DNA of 64,000 bases from Ketobacter alkanivorans (GCF_002863865.1 NZ_CP022684.1:1397001-1461000); one strand, 5' to 3'. Positions 46,967-56,656 are shown, numbered from the stretch's first letter. Notes: generated by a model from the letters alone, not told the origin. Numbers and translations: made by a program.

Positions 46967-47944
46967 TTATGCTATAACGTCAAGGAAGCCGCTTTTACCA
47001 TAGGGGTTTTGTGGATCAACCAGGCCCTGTTGGTTGGCCTGCTGCAATAAGCCGGTGGACCCGAGCAGGATTTTCTCTAACTCTTGCCGTGCGTTAAGGC
47101 GTGGCTCCCGGGCTGCCTCACCGGCCTCCTTGTCTTCAGAGGCTTTGGGGTCGTCGGCGCTTTCCGTTGCCACCACTACCGGCGCAGCCACTGGTTCTTG
47201 TGTTTCTTCCGGCTTGGGTTCTTCTACATCATCGGCCTTCGCTTTTTGTTCTCGCTCGGCTCTGGCTTCCTCTTCTTTTTGCGCCTCTTCAGCCTGGAGC
47301 GCCTGCAAATCAGCACGTGCGCTCAGCTCAAGCTGAGAAGCTTCTGCCGCCACTCTGCGATCCTGCGTGGAAGGTTCCGCCGGCGCCAGGGCCGCAGCCC
47401 GGATCACGCGGGCCTTTTCTATGGTGGCTTGAGGATCACCCGGAACAGCGCCGGTGCTGATACTGACTTCGCCACCTGTGGCATAGTTTTTACCATCAGG
47501 GCCACGGGTATACTCGAGTTTGGCACTACCGGCATAGCGACCTCCGACGCTGGCGTGAGCGGCTTCGTGCACCCGCACTTCTCGATCACGCGCACGCAGC
47601 TGCTCGATCAACGCCAGATCTTCTTCTGCCAAACCTTGTTCTGCAACACTTTGAGTTGTGTTGCGGTCGGCACTGGAATCTGTAGCAGGTTTCGCGCTTG
47701 CTTCGGCCTGACTGCCATCAGAGGCACCGGCTGCCGGAGCATCGCTTGGCGCACCCGAGGGTTTGGTTAACGGGGTGGGAAGGGCCTGTGAGAAGAACTG
47801 ATTTTGTCCGCCTGCGGATTTTTCGGCCTCTTCAACCGGCGGAATATCGGCACGAGCCAGCTCTCTCTCAACACCACTGGGGGTGACTGATTGAGTGTAG
47901 GCTGCCACGTTGGTGGCGTTTTGTTGTGCCGCTGGTATCAACAT
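46967..47944 (-). CDS. SprA-like HEXXH putative metalloprotease
   Basis: 325 residues. The metal motif HEAAH lies in REVRVHEAAHASVGGRYAG, followed by EYTRGPDGKNYATGGEVSI, the signature of the CJM1_0395/SprA family of putative metalloproteases. The flanks are low-complexity: Ala/Ser/Pro-rich before and Ala/Glu/Lys-rich after (~200-290). No signal peptide. 11 bases downstream of the mini-rod gene. Confidence 0.8.
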   Translation of the reverse strand: MLIPAAQQNATNVAAYTQSVTPSGVERELARADIPPVEEAEKSAGGQNQFFSQALPTPLTKPSGAPSDAPAAGASDGSQAEASAKPATDSSADRNTTQSVAEQGLAEEDLALIEQLRARDREVRVHEAAHASVGGRYAGSAKLEYTRGPDGKNYATGGEVSISTGAVPGDPQATIEKARVIRAAALAPAEPSTQDRRVAAEASQLELSARADLQALQAEEAQKEEEARAEREQKAKADDVEEPKPEETQEPVAAPVVVATESADDPKASEDKEAGEAAREPRLNARQELEKILLGSTGLLQQANQQGLVDPQNPYGKSGFLDVIA

Positions 47945-47955
47945 ACTGCTGCTTT

Positions 47956-48195
47956 TCAGACCTCAATGTCGATGATGCTGCCGATGGTTTTACTGCCCAC
48001 CTCCAACACTTTGGCGGAGGCTTCTACTTGTATCTTGCTTTGCAGCAAACTCACGGCAGATTCGGTTAAATCTGCTGCAGGATCCTCGGAAGTGGCAACC
48101 TGTGCGATATTGGCACTGGCTTTGTTCATATCTGACAGGCCCTTTTGGATTCCTGCCACGCCATTGTTCAATATGGATCCTGATCCAATCACCAT
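47956..48195 (-). CDS. Mini flagellar-rod-like protein
   Basis: 79 residues from the ATG at 48195, with GAGGAA seven bases upstream; the upstream open extension is not native. The N-terminus (SILNNGVAGIQKGLSDMNKA) resembles the N-terminal helix of flagellar rod/hook proteins, and the C-terminus (DLTESAVSLLQSKIQVEAS then AKVLEVGSKTIGSIIDI) their C-terminal helix, with no domain between. No flagellar gene lies in the window. It is paired with the HEXXH gene. Confidence 0.7.
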   Translation of the reverse strand: MVIGSGSILNNGVAGIQKGLSDMNKASANIAQVATSEDPAADLTESAVSLLQSKIQVEASAKVLEVGSKTIGSIIDIEV

Positions 48196-48360
48196 AACTG
48201 CTTTCCTCTTAGAGGCTATTGTATCACCCGAGTTCCGGACGGTTCTCCGGCACATGTACAAGTATAGTGGGAAAACTCAAATTGCGCACAAATCAACCAA
48301 TACGCACATTTGTTAAGCCTTTGAATTAGCAGGAAATGACGGTTTTTTAATGCGAAAGAT

Positions 48361-49071
48361 CTATAAAGACGCCCCGCCTAATAGCAAATCAATATCAAGA
48401 TGCTGTACTAACTCAGCCGAAGTTGCGTCCGGCGCATGAGGAATTACCCCCAAACAAGGGGCAGGAAGCATGGATCTCAGGGTTTGGATATTTTCTTCCA
48501 CCATGGCAGCCGCAGGGTCTATGCAGTTGGCCACCCAACCCGCCAGGGGCAACCCGGCAGCGGCGACCGCCTGGGCCGTCAACAGGGCGTGATTCAAACA
48601 ACCCAGGCGCACCCCCACCACCAAAATTACGGGCAAATTTAGCTCTTTCACCAGGTTTGCCAAGGTCTCACGCTCATTTAATGGCACCAGCCAGCCGCCA
48701 GCACCTTCTATCAAGGTGACCTCGGCGGGCGTCATCAGGGCTCCGCGAATCAACCCGGCCAGCCTGTCTACGGATAGGCGCCGTCCTTCCTGCGCAGCCG
48801 CCAGATGCGGCGCTATGGCAGACTGCAATGCAATGGGGTTCACTTGTTGATAGGGCAATGGCTGGGTCATGGCTTGACGTAAGCGGTTGGCATCATCATT
48901 TCGCCATTCACCCTCTTCCATCTCACAACCGGCCGCCACCGGTTTCAGCGCCAGTGTGCGTAAGCCTTTCTGTTTGAGGGCTTCGAGCAGCAACACCGTC
49001 ACGAAGGTTTTACCCGCATCGGTATCGGTTCCGGTTACGAAAAAGCGCTTTCTCATCTCTGGTTGATTCAT
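48361..49071 (-). CDS. bioD: Dethiobiotin synthetase
   Basis: 236 residues. P-loop TGTDTDAGKT near the N-terminus, Lys in LKPVAAGCE, and LIEGAGGWLVPL are family signatures. Closes the ureido ring of biotin using CO2 and ATP. Last gene of bioBFHCD, 12 bases after bioC. Confidence 0.95.
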   Translation of the reverse strand: MNQPEMRKRFFVTGTDTDAGKTFVTVLLLEALKQKGLRTLALKPVAAGCEMEEGEWRNDDANRLRQAMTQPLPYQQVNPIALQSAIAPHLAAAQEGRRLSVDRLAGLIRGALMTPAEVTLIEGAGGWLVPLNERETLANLVKELNLPVILVVGVRLGCLNHALLTAQAVAAAGLPLAGWVANCIDPAAAMVEENIQTLRSMLPAPCLGVIPHAPDATSAELVQHLDIDLLLGGASL

Positions 49072-49083
49072 CGGTAATACCCA

Positions 49084-49872
49084 TTAGTCCTTTTGCAGAC
49101 TGATCACCAGGTAGTGCCAACTGGCAGGTAACAAACCCTGATGATTACGAAAATGTTCATAGTTGCTCATCATCTGGAACACGGTTTTCTTACCCGTGAG
49201 CGAGTGCGTGCGATTATTGATAACCTGATGGGCGCCGAGGGTTTTCAGCTCACGGGTTAACTCTCTAACGGTATCGTAATAGACCATGTTGAGCTTTTCC
49301 TGCAGCTCCATCAGCGTGAACGGTGACGCATCCAGGCTGCGTTTCACTGCATCGACGGTCATAAATTCATTCACATGCTGATAGCGGCTATCGGCCTTGC
49401 GCCAACTGAGCTTGAGTTCACGCAGAGTGTTTTCCACGGGGACAGAAAACACAAAACGGCCTCCGGGGCGCAGTAATGTAAAAACATCTGAGAGAACCTT
49501 ATCCAGATCCTCACACCACTGCAGGGCGAAACTACTGAATATCAGATCAAATTGCTCTGCCTCAAAAGGCAGCTGCTCTGCATCACCGCACACAAACCGG
49601 TTTATGACGCCGCGCTGATCATTGTGACGGGCCACTTCCAACATACCGGGGGCCAGATCCAGTGCCGTGATGTGTTGCGCGTAGCACTCCAATGCCACCG
49701 TGAGTGCACCGGTTCCACAGCCAATATCCAAAGCGGTATCAACTTTGAGTGCCGAGGCTTTCAACAGGTCCAGCATGGCTTCGCCCACCTGGCGCTGCAC
49801 ATGAGCAACGCTGTCGTAGTGGGGTGCAGCACGGCTGAACGAATGGGCAATGGCTTTTTTGTCGATGGTCAT
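49084..49872 (-). CDS. bioC: Malonyl-ACP O-methyltransferase
   Basis: 262 residues. FSRAAPHYDSVAHVQRQVGE and the SAM motif ALDIGCGTGALT are typical of BioC, which methylates malonyl-ACP so that the fatty-acid enzymes can elongate it to pimeloyl-ACP methyl ester. Its start overlaps the bioH stop by four bases (ATGA). Confidence 0.95.
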   Translation of the reverse strand: MTIDKKAIAHSFSRAAPHYDSVAHVQRQVGEAMLDLLKASALKVDTALDIGCGTGALTVALECYAQHITALDLAPGMLEVARHNDQRGVINRFVCGDAEQLPFEAEQFDLIFSSFALQWCEDLDKVLSDVFTLLRPGGRFVFSVPVENTLRELKLSWRKADSRYQHVNEFMTVDAVKRSLDASPFTLMELQEKLNMVYYDTVRELTRELKTLGAHQVINNRTHSLTGKKTVFQMMSNYEHFRNHQGLLPASWHYLVISLQKD

Positions 49873-50672
49873 GTCAGACCACGCTCCTGGAAGAAGTCAT
49901 GACAGGCTGCCATAAACAGATCCGGTGCCGACAAAAAGGGAATGTGTGCAACGCCTTTGATGATGGCGGTTTGAGCCTGTGGCTGCAGCCGAGCAACGGC
50001 CTCACTCACCCCCACCGGCACCAAATGATCCCGCTCACCGAACACATGCAGGGTAGGACACTGGATGCTGGGCAAGTCGTCGCGCAAATCAACTTGTTGC
50101 AATATCCGCAATCCACCCACCAAGGCATTGCGGGAGGGAATGCCATGAAAATACACCAGATCCTTCAATGCCCGTATGTCACGTTTGATGGTGTCGCTGC
50201 CCTTGCACTGCAATGACAGAAAGCGAATCAACGTGCCTTCTGCGTCTTCTTGCAGGAGTGTAAAAAACGCGTCCAGCACTTCTGCTTTCATGGCCACAGG
50301 CCAATGCTCATCTGCTATAAATTTGGGTGTGGATGCCACGGTAATTAAAGCTAATACCCGCTGCGGGAAGCGAGCGGCGGCGCGCATGGCTACCATGCCG
50401 CCAAGGGACCAGCCCATCCACAAGGCTTGCGGTGGTGCCACCGCCAATACGTGATCCACCAGATAGTCGAGTGTGTACTCGCCGCCGGGAATCGGGCTGC
50501 GGCCCAGCCCCGGCAGATCAATCACCGTTACCTGAAATCGTTCCAGTAACACAGGCATCACATCATCCCACACCAGGCTGTGCATACCCCAGCCATGCAA
50601 CACCACCAGTTCTGGAGGGTGTTCCACATTACCGGTGCAACGATAGCGATCGTGGTATAGGGTCAAAGCCAT
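49869..50672 (-). CDS. bioH: Pimeloyl-ACP methyl ester esterase
   Basis: 267 residues. An alpha/beta hydrolase with VLHGWGMHSLVW, nucleophile Ser in MGWSLGGMVAM, the Asp in FGERDHLVP and the His in IKGVAHIPF. It removes the methyl shield put on by BioC. Within the bio operon between bioF and bioC. Confidence 0.94.
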   Translation of the reverse strand: MALTLYHDRYRCTGNVEHPPELVVLHGWGMHSLVWDDVMPVLLERFQVTVIDLPGLGRSPIPGGEYTLDYLVDHVLAVAPPQALWMGWSLGGMVAMRAAARFPQRVLALITVASTPKFIADEHWPVAMKAEVLDAFFTLLQEDAEGTLIRFLSLQCKGSDTIKRDIRALKDLVYFHGIPSRNALVGGLRILQQVDLRDDLPSIQCPTLHVFGERDHLVPVGVSEAVARLQPQAQTAIIKGVAHIPFLSAPDLFMAACHDFFQERGLT

Positions 50673-50697
50673 ACTGCGGCAAACTCCTTAGATTGTA

Positions 50698-51846
50698 TTA
50701 GTTAGAGGCCAGCGCGTTCAGCAAGTCATCAATGTCCTGTTCGCTGTGAGCGGCGCTCAGGGTTATGCGCAGCCGAGCAGCATTGGCTGGCACCGTTGGC
50801 GGTCGAATGGCGCCCACTAAAAACCCTCGCTCCAGCAGTGTCGCGCTGAGCTGTAACGCTTGTTCCGAATCATGCACCAGCAATGGCTGGATCGCGGTAG
50901 TGGAGGGCATCATGGGCAGGCCCATTGCCAAAGCGCCTCGGGTAAATCGACCGATCAAATCCTGTAAGCGCTCTACACGCCAACGCTCCGCCGCCAGAAC
51001 TTCCAGGCTGGCCAGGCTGGCAGCAGCAACCGACGGCGGCATAGCGGTGGTGTAAATATAGGAACGTGCTGACTGAATCAGAAACTCGATCAGATCCTCA
51101 CTACCGGCAACAAACGCTCCGTAACTGCCCAGCGCTTTCCCCAAAGTACCCATATAAACCGGCACCTGTTCCAGGCCCAGATCATATTCACGTAAACACC
51201 CGTGCCCCTGCCCTAACACACCCAGGCCGTGGGCATCATCCACCATCAGCCAGGCATTCTGCTGCTGGCACAGATGGGCCATGTCCTGCAGTGGCGCTAT
51301 ATCGCCGTCCATACTGAACACAGAATCCGTGGCCACCAGAACGCGGCCACCTGCCTGTTGCAGTCGCTGCTGCAAACTGCCCAGATCATTGTGGTGATAA
51401 CGTTGCAGCTGGCCGCGGCTCAATTGCGCGCCATCCAGCAGCGAGGCGTGATTGAGCTTGTCCTGTACTACCGTGTCACCGCGTTCCAACAGGGCGCTGA
51501 TCACCCCCAAGTTGGCCATATAACCGGTAGAAAACAACAACGCCCGTGGCCGCCCCACCCACTCGGCAAGACGCTCCTCCAACTCATGATGCACACGACT
51601 GTGGCCAATCACTAAATGGGAGGCACCGCTGCCGAAACCGTATTCCGCTGCAGCCTTTTGACTGGCAGCAACCACAGCAGGATGGTTCGCCAACCCCAGG
51701 TAATCGTTACTGCTGAAATTCCGCAGCGTTTTACCATCGCATTGGATGTGCGCCTGCTGCGGAGATTCCAGCACCCGGCGCTGGCGATACAGATGCTGGT
51801 CACGTCGCGCCTGTAATCGCTGCGCCAACTGAAATGGATCGCTCAT
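50698..51846 (-). CDS. bioF: 8-amino-7-oxononanoate synthase
   Basis: 382 residues. A PLP enzyme: FSSNDYLGLANHP, GSGASHLVIGHSRVH, the VDDAHGLGVLG aspartate/histidine segment, and the PLP lysine in GTLGKALGSYGAF. Joins pimeloyl-ACP and alanine. Nine bases downstream of bioB. Confidence 0.96.
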   Translation of the reverse strand: MSDPFQLAQRLQARRDQHLYRQRRVLESPQQAHIQCDGKTLRNFSSNDYLGLANHPAVVAASQKAAAEYGFGSGASHLVIGHSRVHHELEERLAEWVGRPRALLFSTGYMANLGVISALLERGDTVVQDKLNHASLLDGAQLSRGQLQRYHHNDLGSLQQRLQQAGGRVLVATDSVFSMDGDIAPLQDMAHLCQQQNAWLMVDDAHGLGVLGQGHGCLREYDLGLEQVPVYMGTLGKALGSYGAFVAGSEDLIEFLIQSARSYIYTTAMPPSVAAASLASLEVLAAERWRVERLQDLIGRFTRGALAMGLPMMPSTTAIQPLLVHDSEQALQLSATLLERGFLVGAIRPPTVPANAARLRITLSAAHSEQDIDDLLNALASN

Positions 51847-51855
51847 GATCCGATG

Positions 51856-52968
51856 TTAGTGGCTCATTTTAGGGCAATCTTTGTGAGGCTGAGGCGCGCC
51901 TGTGTTGCGGCTGGCGTCCACAAACAGGTGTGCATTTTTTTGATGTTCAACCGCACCCAGAATGGCTGCTTCGTTCGCTTCGTCGCTGGCGGCCGCCTGC
52001 AGCTGCAGTGGCTTGATGCCCAGTTTATTGAACAACTGCATATCGGATGACGCCTCTGGGTTGCTGGTGGTCAGCAAACGTTCGCCGTAAAAAATCGAGT
52101 TGGCACCCGCCATAAAACACATGGCCTGCATTTGCTCATTCATGGTCTGGCGGCCGGCGGACAAACGCACAGAAGACTCAGGCATCAGAATACGGGCAAC
52201 GGCGATGTTACGAATAAAATCGAATGGATCCAGATCGTCGACATTCTCCAGCGGAGTGCCTTCGATTTTTACCAGCATGTTAATAGGTACACTTTCAGGA
52301 TGGTCCGGCAAATTGGCCAACTGCATCAATAGGCCAGCACGGTCACGGGCGGTCTCACCCATACCCAGAATGCCACCGCAACAAACCTTCATCCCGGCCT
52401 CACGTACGTTCGACAGTGTATCGAGGCGATCCTGATAGGTGCGGGTGGTAATAATGGAATTGTAATGCTCGGGGGAGGTATCCAGGTTGTGGTTATAGTA
52501 GTCCAGCCCAGCATCCGCCAAACGAGTCGCTTGATCCTGATCCAGCATGCCCAACGTCATGCAGGTTTCCATGCCTAAGGATTTCACTTGCTTGACCATA
52601 TCCAGCACATAGGGCATGTCTTTTTCACGGGGGGAGCGCCAGGCCGCCCCCATGCAGAAACGGCTGGCCCCGGAGGCCTTGGCTTCTCGAGCCTGCTCCA
52701 ACACCCGCTGAATCTCCATCAGCTTTTCCTTCTCAAGCCCGGTGTTGTAATGACCACTCTGAGAGCAATATTTGCAGTCTTCAGGGCAGGCACCGGTTTT
52801 GATGCTGAGCAAGGTGCTGATCTGCACCGCATTAGGGTCGTGATACTGGCGGTGCACCGTCTGAGCCTTAAACAGCAGATCATTGAAAGGCAGATCAAAC
52901 AGATCCTGAATTTCTTTAAGAGTCCAATCGTGGCGTACGGCTTCTACCGGGTTCTGCTGCGCGGTCAT
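51856..52968 (-). CDS. bioB: Biotin synthase
   Basis: 370 residues. A radical-SAM enzyme with 4Fe-4S motif [14 protein letters not shown]; it inserts sulfur into dethiobiotin. Catalytic Arg and Fe-S ligand segments [14 protein letters not shown] and GGILGMGE are intact. GAGG lies before the ATG. First gene of the bio operon; the promoter with BirA-like operator lies upstream. Confidence 0.97.
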   Translation of the reverse strand: MTAQQNPVEAVRHDWTLKEIQDLFDLPFNDLLFKAQTVHRQYHDPNAVQISTLLSIKTGACPEDCKYCSQSGHYNTGLEKEKLMEIQRVLEQAREAKASGASRFCMGAAWRSPREKDMPYVLDMVKQVKSLGMETCMTLGMLDQDQATRLADAGLDYYNHNLDTSPEHYNSIITTRTYQDRLDTLSNVREAGMKVCCGGILGMGETARDRAGLLMQLANLPDHPESVPINMLVKIEGTPLENVDDLDPFDFIRNIAVARILMPESSVRLSAGRQTMNEQMQAMCFMAGANSIFYGERLLTTSNPEASSDMQLFNKLGIKPLQLQAAASDEANEAAILGAVEHQKNAHLFVDASRNTGAPQPHKDCPKMSH

Positions 52969-53062
52969 GTGTCAGGCCTCATGTGTGCAAATTCTTTAAG
53001 GGGTGGCTGTCTTTCTTACTATGGGCAAACCTTTATAGGTAAACCCCGCCTAATAACCGAGC

Positions 53063-53090
53063 AGTTTAAAGGCCTTCATACCTTTGTCAA
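53063..53090 (-). promoter_or_regulatory. bioB: Sigma-70 promoter of bioB
   Basis: Minus-strand -35 TTGACA (53085-53090) and -10 TAAACT (53063-53068) with a 16-base spacer; the leader is about 88 bases. The -35 lies inside the left half of the BirA-like operator. Confidence 0.6.
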
Positions 53091-53117
53091 CTTGCACTTT
53101 AATTCAAAAGTTTACAT
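53084..53117. promoter_or_regulatory. BirA-like biotin operator
   Basis: TTGTCAACT, a 16-base spacer, then AGTTTACAT. Each half matches 7 of 9 positions of the BirA consensus TTGTAAACC-N16-GGTTTACAA, and the spacing equals that of E. coli bioO. It overlaps the -35 of the bioB promoter and lies between bioB and comF, so biotin-loaded BirA could repress the bio operon. Confidence 0.7.
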
Positions 53118-53139
53118 GTGATCAATAATCAACCTAACT

Positions 53140-53838
53140 ATGTTTTTCTGCCTACTGTGCCACGGCATCAACCGACCTGATCAGGATCTGTGTGCTGCCT
53201 GCACTCGAGAACTGCCCTGGAACCAGCACCACTGTGAGCGCTGCGCTGAACCCTGGCCGGATCCATTTGAAGGGCTCTGCCAACATTGCGTATCGGATGA
53301 GCCGTACTTCGACCAGTGCTACACGCCGTTTGTCTACCAATTTCCGCTGGATCAACTGATTCTACAAGGCAAAGGCAGCAAACGGGCTGAGCTGCTGTTC
53401 GTGTTGGCCAGACTGTTTGCAGACCAGGTAAAAACTGGGGGCTTAACCCTGCCGGATCTGATTGTGCCAGTGCCTCTGCACCCAAATAAACAGCACATTC
53501 GAGGTTATAACCAAGCCGGTGTGCTTGCCCAACTGGTGGGGCGTAAACTTGGGGTTCCTGTGCGCCACGACTTAATCACCAAAGTGCGAGAGCCCAAACA
53601 ACAGAAAACCCTGTCCCGCTCCGGCCGCCAGCAAAACATTCAAAGGGCTTTTCGTATCGAACGAGCGGCACTGAGGTCACTCACACCCCCTGCTCACCAT
53701 ATCGTGCTGATGGACGATGTCATCACAACAGGAAGCACACTGAACCAACTGGCCAGGCAACTGCGCAGCAGCGGCGTGGAGCGGGTAGACGGCTGGGCCA
53801 TCGCTCGCACGGCCAAAATTCAGCCCCAACTGTCATGA
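53140..53838 (+). CDS. comF: ComF-family phosphoribosyltransferase-like protein
   Basis: 232 residues. An N-terminal zinc-ribbon region (CLLCHG, CAACTREL, CERCAEPW, CQHC) is followed by a PRTase fold with PVPLHPNKQHIRGYNQAG and PRPP loop VLMDDVITTGST. ComF proteins assist DNA uptake or handling in competent bacteria; the exact role in gammaproteobacteria is not settled. Divergent from bioB. Confidence 0.92.
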   Translation: MFFCLLCHGINRPDQDLCAACTRELPWNQHHCERCAEPWPDPFEGLCQHCVSDEPYFDQCYTPFVYQFPLDQLILQGKGSKRAELLFVLARLFADQVKTGGLTLPDLIVPVPLHPNKQHIRGYNQAGVLAQLVGRKLGVPVRHDLITKVREPKQQKTLSRSGRQQNIQRAFRIERAALRSLTPPAHHIVLMDDVITTGSTLNQLARQLRSSGVERVDGWAIARTAKIQPQLS

Positions 53839-53887
53839 TCCGGTTGTGGTAGGATGCGGACTTCGATTTGAGGATATCCCGCTCTCC

Positions 53888-54880
53888 ATGACCGACATTG
53901 AATTACACCCGAATTACGATCACCTGTCCCCCGATGTGGTGATCAGCGCTGTAGAGTCCCTTGGCCTCCTGTCGGACGCCCGCATCTTTCCCCTCAACAG
54001 CTATGAAAACCGGGTTTATCAGGTGGGCATCGAGGAGGCAGAGCCGGTCATTGTAAAGTTCTACCGCCCCCTGCGGTGGAGCGACGAAGCTATTCTAGAG
54101 GAACACCGCTACTCCCAGGATCTGGCTGATTTGGAGATACCTGCGGTGGCCCCCATGCAATTCAACGGCACCACCCTGCACAGATTTCAGGGCTACCGGT
54201 TTGCGGCCTTCCGTCGACAAGGCGGCCAGGCCCCGGAACAAGATGACTTCGATCAGTTGTTATGGCTGGGGCGACTGCTGGGCCGCATACACAATGTAGG
54301 TGGCACGACGCTGTTCCAGGCTCGCCCTACACTCTCGATTCAGCGCCTGATCACAGAGCCTGCGGAATTCCTGCTGGACAACCCATTTTTACCCCAGTAC
54401 CTGAAGCCACGTTATCAGGAGCTGATCAACGACTTTTCCAGCCGATTCCAAAGCGCTTTCGAAGTAGCCGACCCGCAATGGATTCGCTGCCATGGCGATT
54501 GCCATATCGGCAATATCCTGTGGCATCGTGAAACCGGGCCTTGGTTTGTGGATTTCGACGATTGCCAGAACGCACCGGCAGTTCAGGATCTCTGGATGCT
54601 GCTGGCAGGCAGTCGCCATGAGCAGATTGCCCAGTTCAGCGAACTCCTGGATGGCTACGAGGAATTTAACGATTTCAATCGACGGGAGCTGCAACTGATT
54701 GAGCCCCTGCGCACCATGCGTATGATCTATTACGCAGGTTGGCTGGCTCGCCGCTGGGATGATCCCGCCTTCACCAGTAACTTCACCTGGTTCAACACCG
54801 AAAGCTATTGGCAGCATCATGTGGGCAGCCTGGAAGAACAGCGCATGCTGCTGGATGGCGAGCCCTTCAGCCTTTTTTAA
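53888..54880 (+). CDS. srkA: Stress response kinase SrkA (RdoA/YihE)
   Basis: 330 residues from the ATG at 53888. An aminoglycoside-phosphotransferase-like Ser/Thr kinase: NSYENRVYQVG (ATP loop), CHGDCHIGNILW (catalytic Asp) and VDFDDCQNAPAVQDLW (Mg-binding). Homologues limit programmed death after stress. 49 bases downstream of comF. Terminator follows. Confidence 0.92.
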   Translation: MTDIELHPNYDHLSPDVVISAVESLGLLSDARIFPLNSYENRVYQVGIEEAEPVIVKFYRPLRWSDEAILEEHRYSQDLADLEIPAVAPMQFNGTTLHRFQGYRFAAFRRQGGQAPEQDDFDQLLWLGRLLGRIHNVGGTTLFQARPTLSIQRLITEPAEFLLDNPFLPQYLKPRYQELINDFSSRFQSAFEVADPQWIRCHGDCHIGNILWHRETGPWFVDFDDCQNAPAVQDLWMLLAGSRHEQIAQFSELLDGYEEFNDFNRRELQLIEPLRTMRMIYYAGWLARRWDDPAFTSNFTWFNTESYWQHHVGSLEEQRMLLDGEPFSLF

Positions 54881-54902
54881 CTCCCCCGCCAAACACAACG
54901 CA

Positions 54903-54930
54903 AAAGCCCGACAGTGTTTGCCGGGCTTTC
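54903..54930 (+). terminator. Intrinsic terminator after srkA
   Basis: An 8-bp stem AAAGCCCG / CGGGCTTT with an 11-base loop, ending in TTTCT. 22 bases after the stop; A-run on the other side is short. Confidence 0.75.
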
Positions 54931-54979
54931 TGATTGAGCGCTACTACAGAGAAACCAACTTAAATATCCGCCTGGACAC

Positions 54980-55975
54980 CTAAGCGGCCTTTTTCAGCTG
55001 AGGCTCATCTGGCAAGCGGTCAAACAGCTCCTTAAGAGACTGTACCGGCTGCCCCAGCTTCTCACCATCATCAATAAAATGTTTCAGCATCATCCGAGTT
55101 TGCGGAGCCGTTTTAACAAACTGGAATTTCACATAAGATTCCGCATCCATCGGCGACAGAAAGCGCATGACTGGCAACGCCATTTTCACCCAAAACAGAC
55201 TGAACAACCGCTCAGTCCAGTTCAAACGACGGCCAAATTTTGCGGCCACAATAGCCAGCGCCTCTCGGGCAGCTCCCACCGCCAAATCCAGCGAATTACT
55301 GATGCGAAGTTTATTGAAAGACCAATTCTCCATTTCCAGCAATGCCACCAATGGAATCATCATTGCAGAACGATCCGCATAGATCCGGGAGGCATCTTGC
55401 TCTACTTTGACATTGAAACGGCCAGAGGACATCGCACTCATGACGCCGGGCAAACGATGCTCGTTACCTGAAAATTCCGCAGGCATCATCGGTAACACCA
55501 GATAGGCGACGCCGTTTTTAGTTGCGTCAGGGTGGTAATCAGGCAGATCCGGCAACGGGGTCTGATAGCTGATAAAATTCACAATGCCACAGACCACCTG
55601 CTCCTTGGGGAAGATACTGTAAACGTAATCGCGGTCATCCAGATCCGGTTGCAACATCACCACGGTGGCATCACCGATAACATCTCGCAATTGCGCCAGC
55701 CATTCACCACGCAGATCTGCAGACGACACCGTCAGCCAAACCTGATCCCAGCGCGTCTGTTTGAGGCCATCAAATTGAGTATACACACCATCGGCACTAA
55801 ACTGTTCCGCAGCACCCAAGCCACTGCGTCGACACCGGTAAAGCGTAAATCCTTTTTCGCATTCTTCTTTGTATTTTTCTTTTACGAAGTAAGAGACGGA
55901 AGCGCCACCACGCTGCAGGAAGTGACCATAAACCTGGCCTACGGCACCCGCGCCTACTATTAATGCTGTTACCAC
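54980..55975 (-). CDS. Ketopantoate reductase-like NADP-dependent protein
   Basis: 331 residues from a GTG at 55975, chosen because GGAGGG lies nine bases upstream; the open frame extends only six codons further. The Rossmann motif ALIVGAGAVGQVYG at the N-terminus and the two-domain length fit the PanE/ApbA family. The middle contains MLQPDLDDRDYVYSIFP and AYLVLPMMPAEF, and the C-terminal domain SFNKLRISNSLDLA. The substrate is not certain; not linked to pan genes. Confidence 0.75.
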   Translation of the reverse strand: MVTALIVGAGAVGQVYGHFLQRGGASVSYFVKEKYKEECEKGFTLYRCRRSGLGAAEQFSADGVYTQFDGLKQTRWDQVWLTVSSADLRGEWLAQLRDVIGDATVVMLQPDLDDRDYVYSIFPKEQVVCGIVNFISYQTPLPDLPDYHPDATKNGVAYLVLPMMPAEFSGNEHRLPGVMSAMSSGRFNVKVEQDASRIYADRSAMMIPLVALLEMENWSFNKLRISNSLDLAVGAAREALAIVAAKFGRRLNWTERLFSLFWVKMALPVMRFLSPMDAESYVKFQFVKTAPQTRMMLKHFIDDGEKLGQPVQSLKELFDRLPDEPQLKKAA

Positions 55976-56169
55976 GTTATATATCCCTCCGTTAGTCACA
56001 GACCATTCGATATAAACACAGGGAATGTAGGGTCACAAGGTATTGATTTGGGTTAATGCTGTAATTTTTATATCATGTTGTTCTAATAGGTTATTGTTGA
56101 AAACTGAAACTTATATCCATTCGCTATGCGCCCGCGCAAAGCCAACCCTAAGAGCATTAACTTACTGTT

Positions 56170-56610
56170 ATGGCAAAGAAAATCAAATTGAAAGAGCTAT
56201 CAGAGGCAGTCAACAAGTGTGATCGTTGCCATAAGTCGAAATGCTGCCAGTATGTCACCCAGAACATAGACAAACCCACCACCATGAAGGACTTTGATCT
56301 GCTGCTGTGGCAGATCTCCCACAAAAACATCCATATTTTCAAGGATGATGACGGCTGGTTCCTATTGGTATTAAGCCAATGCACCCATTTACAGAGTGAT
56401 GGGCGCTGCGGCATTTACGAAGTTCGACCACTGATTTGCCGTGATCACAGCAACGATTACTGCGAATACGATGTCAGCATCAAGGACGGTAGCGATTTGT
56501 ATTTCTCCGGCTACGATGACCTGAACACCTATTGCCGCAAACGCTTCAAAAGCTGGGATAAACGCTTCCAGAAGAAAAGCTGGAAAAAGAACGCCGCACC
56601 GATGGTGTAA
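56170..56610 (+). CDS. YkgJ-family cysteine-cluster protein
   Basis: 146 residues with eight or more cysteines: CDRCHKSKCCQY early, then QCTHLQSDGRCGIYEVRPLIC, DYCEYD and TYCRK. This matches the Fe-S/zinc-binding YkgJ cluster (Cx2-Cx4-CC, C, C, RPxxC). Function unknown. Confidence 0.9.
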   Translation: MAKKIKLKELSEAVNKCDRCHKSKCCQYVTQNIDKPTTMKDFDLLLWQISHKNIHIFKDDDGWFLLVLSQCTHLQSDGRCGIYEVRPLICRDHSNDYCEYDVSIKDGSDLYFSGYDDLNTYCRKRFKSWDKRFQKKSWKKNAAPMV

Positions 56611-56656
56611 CAGAACCGGGGCATACACCGGGCATATCAATGACAGACAAACAAAA

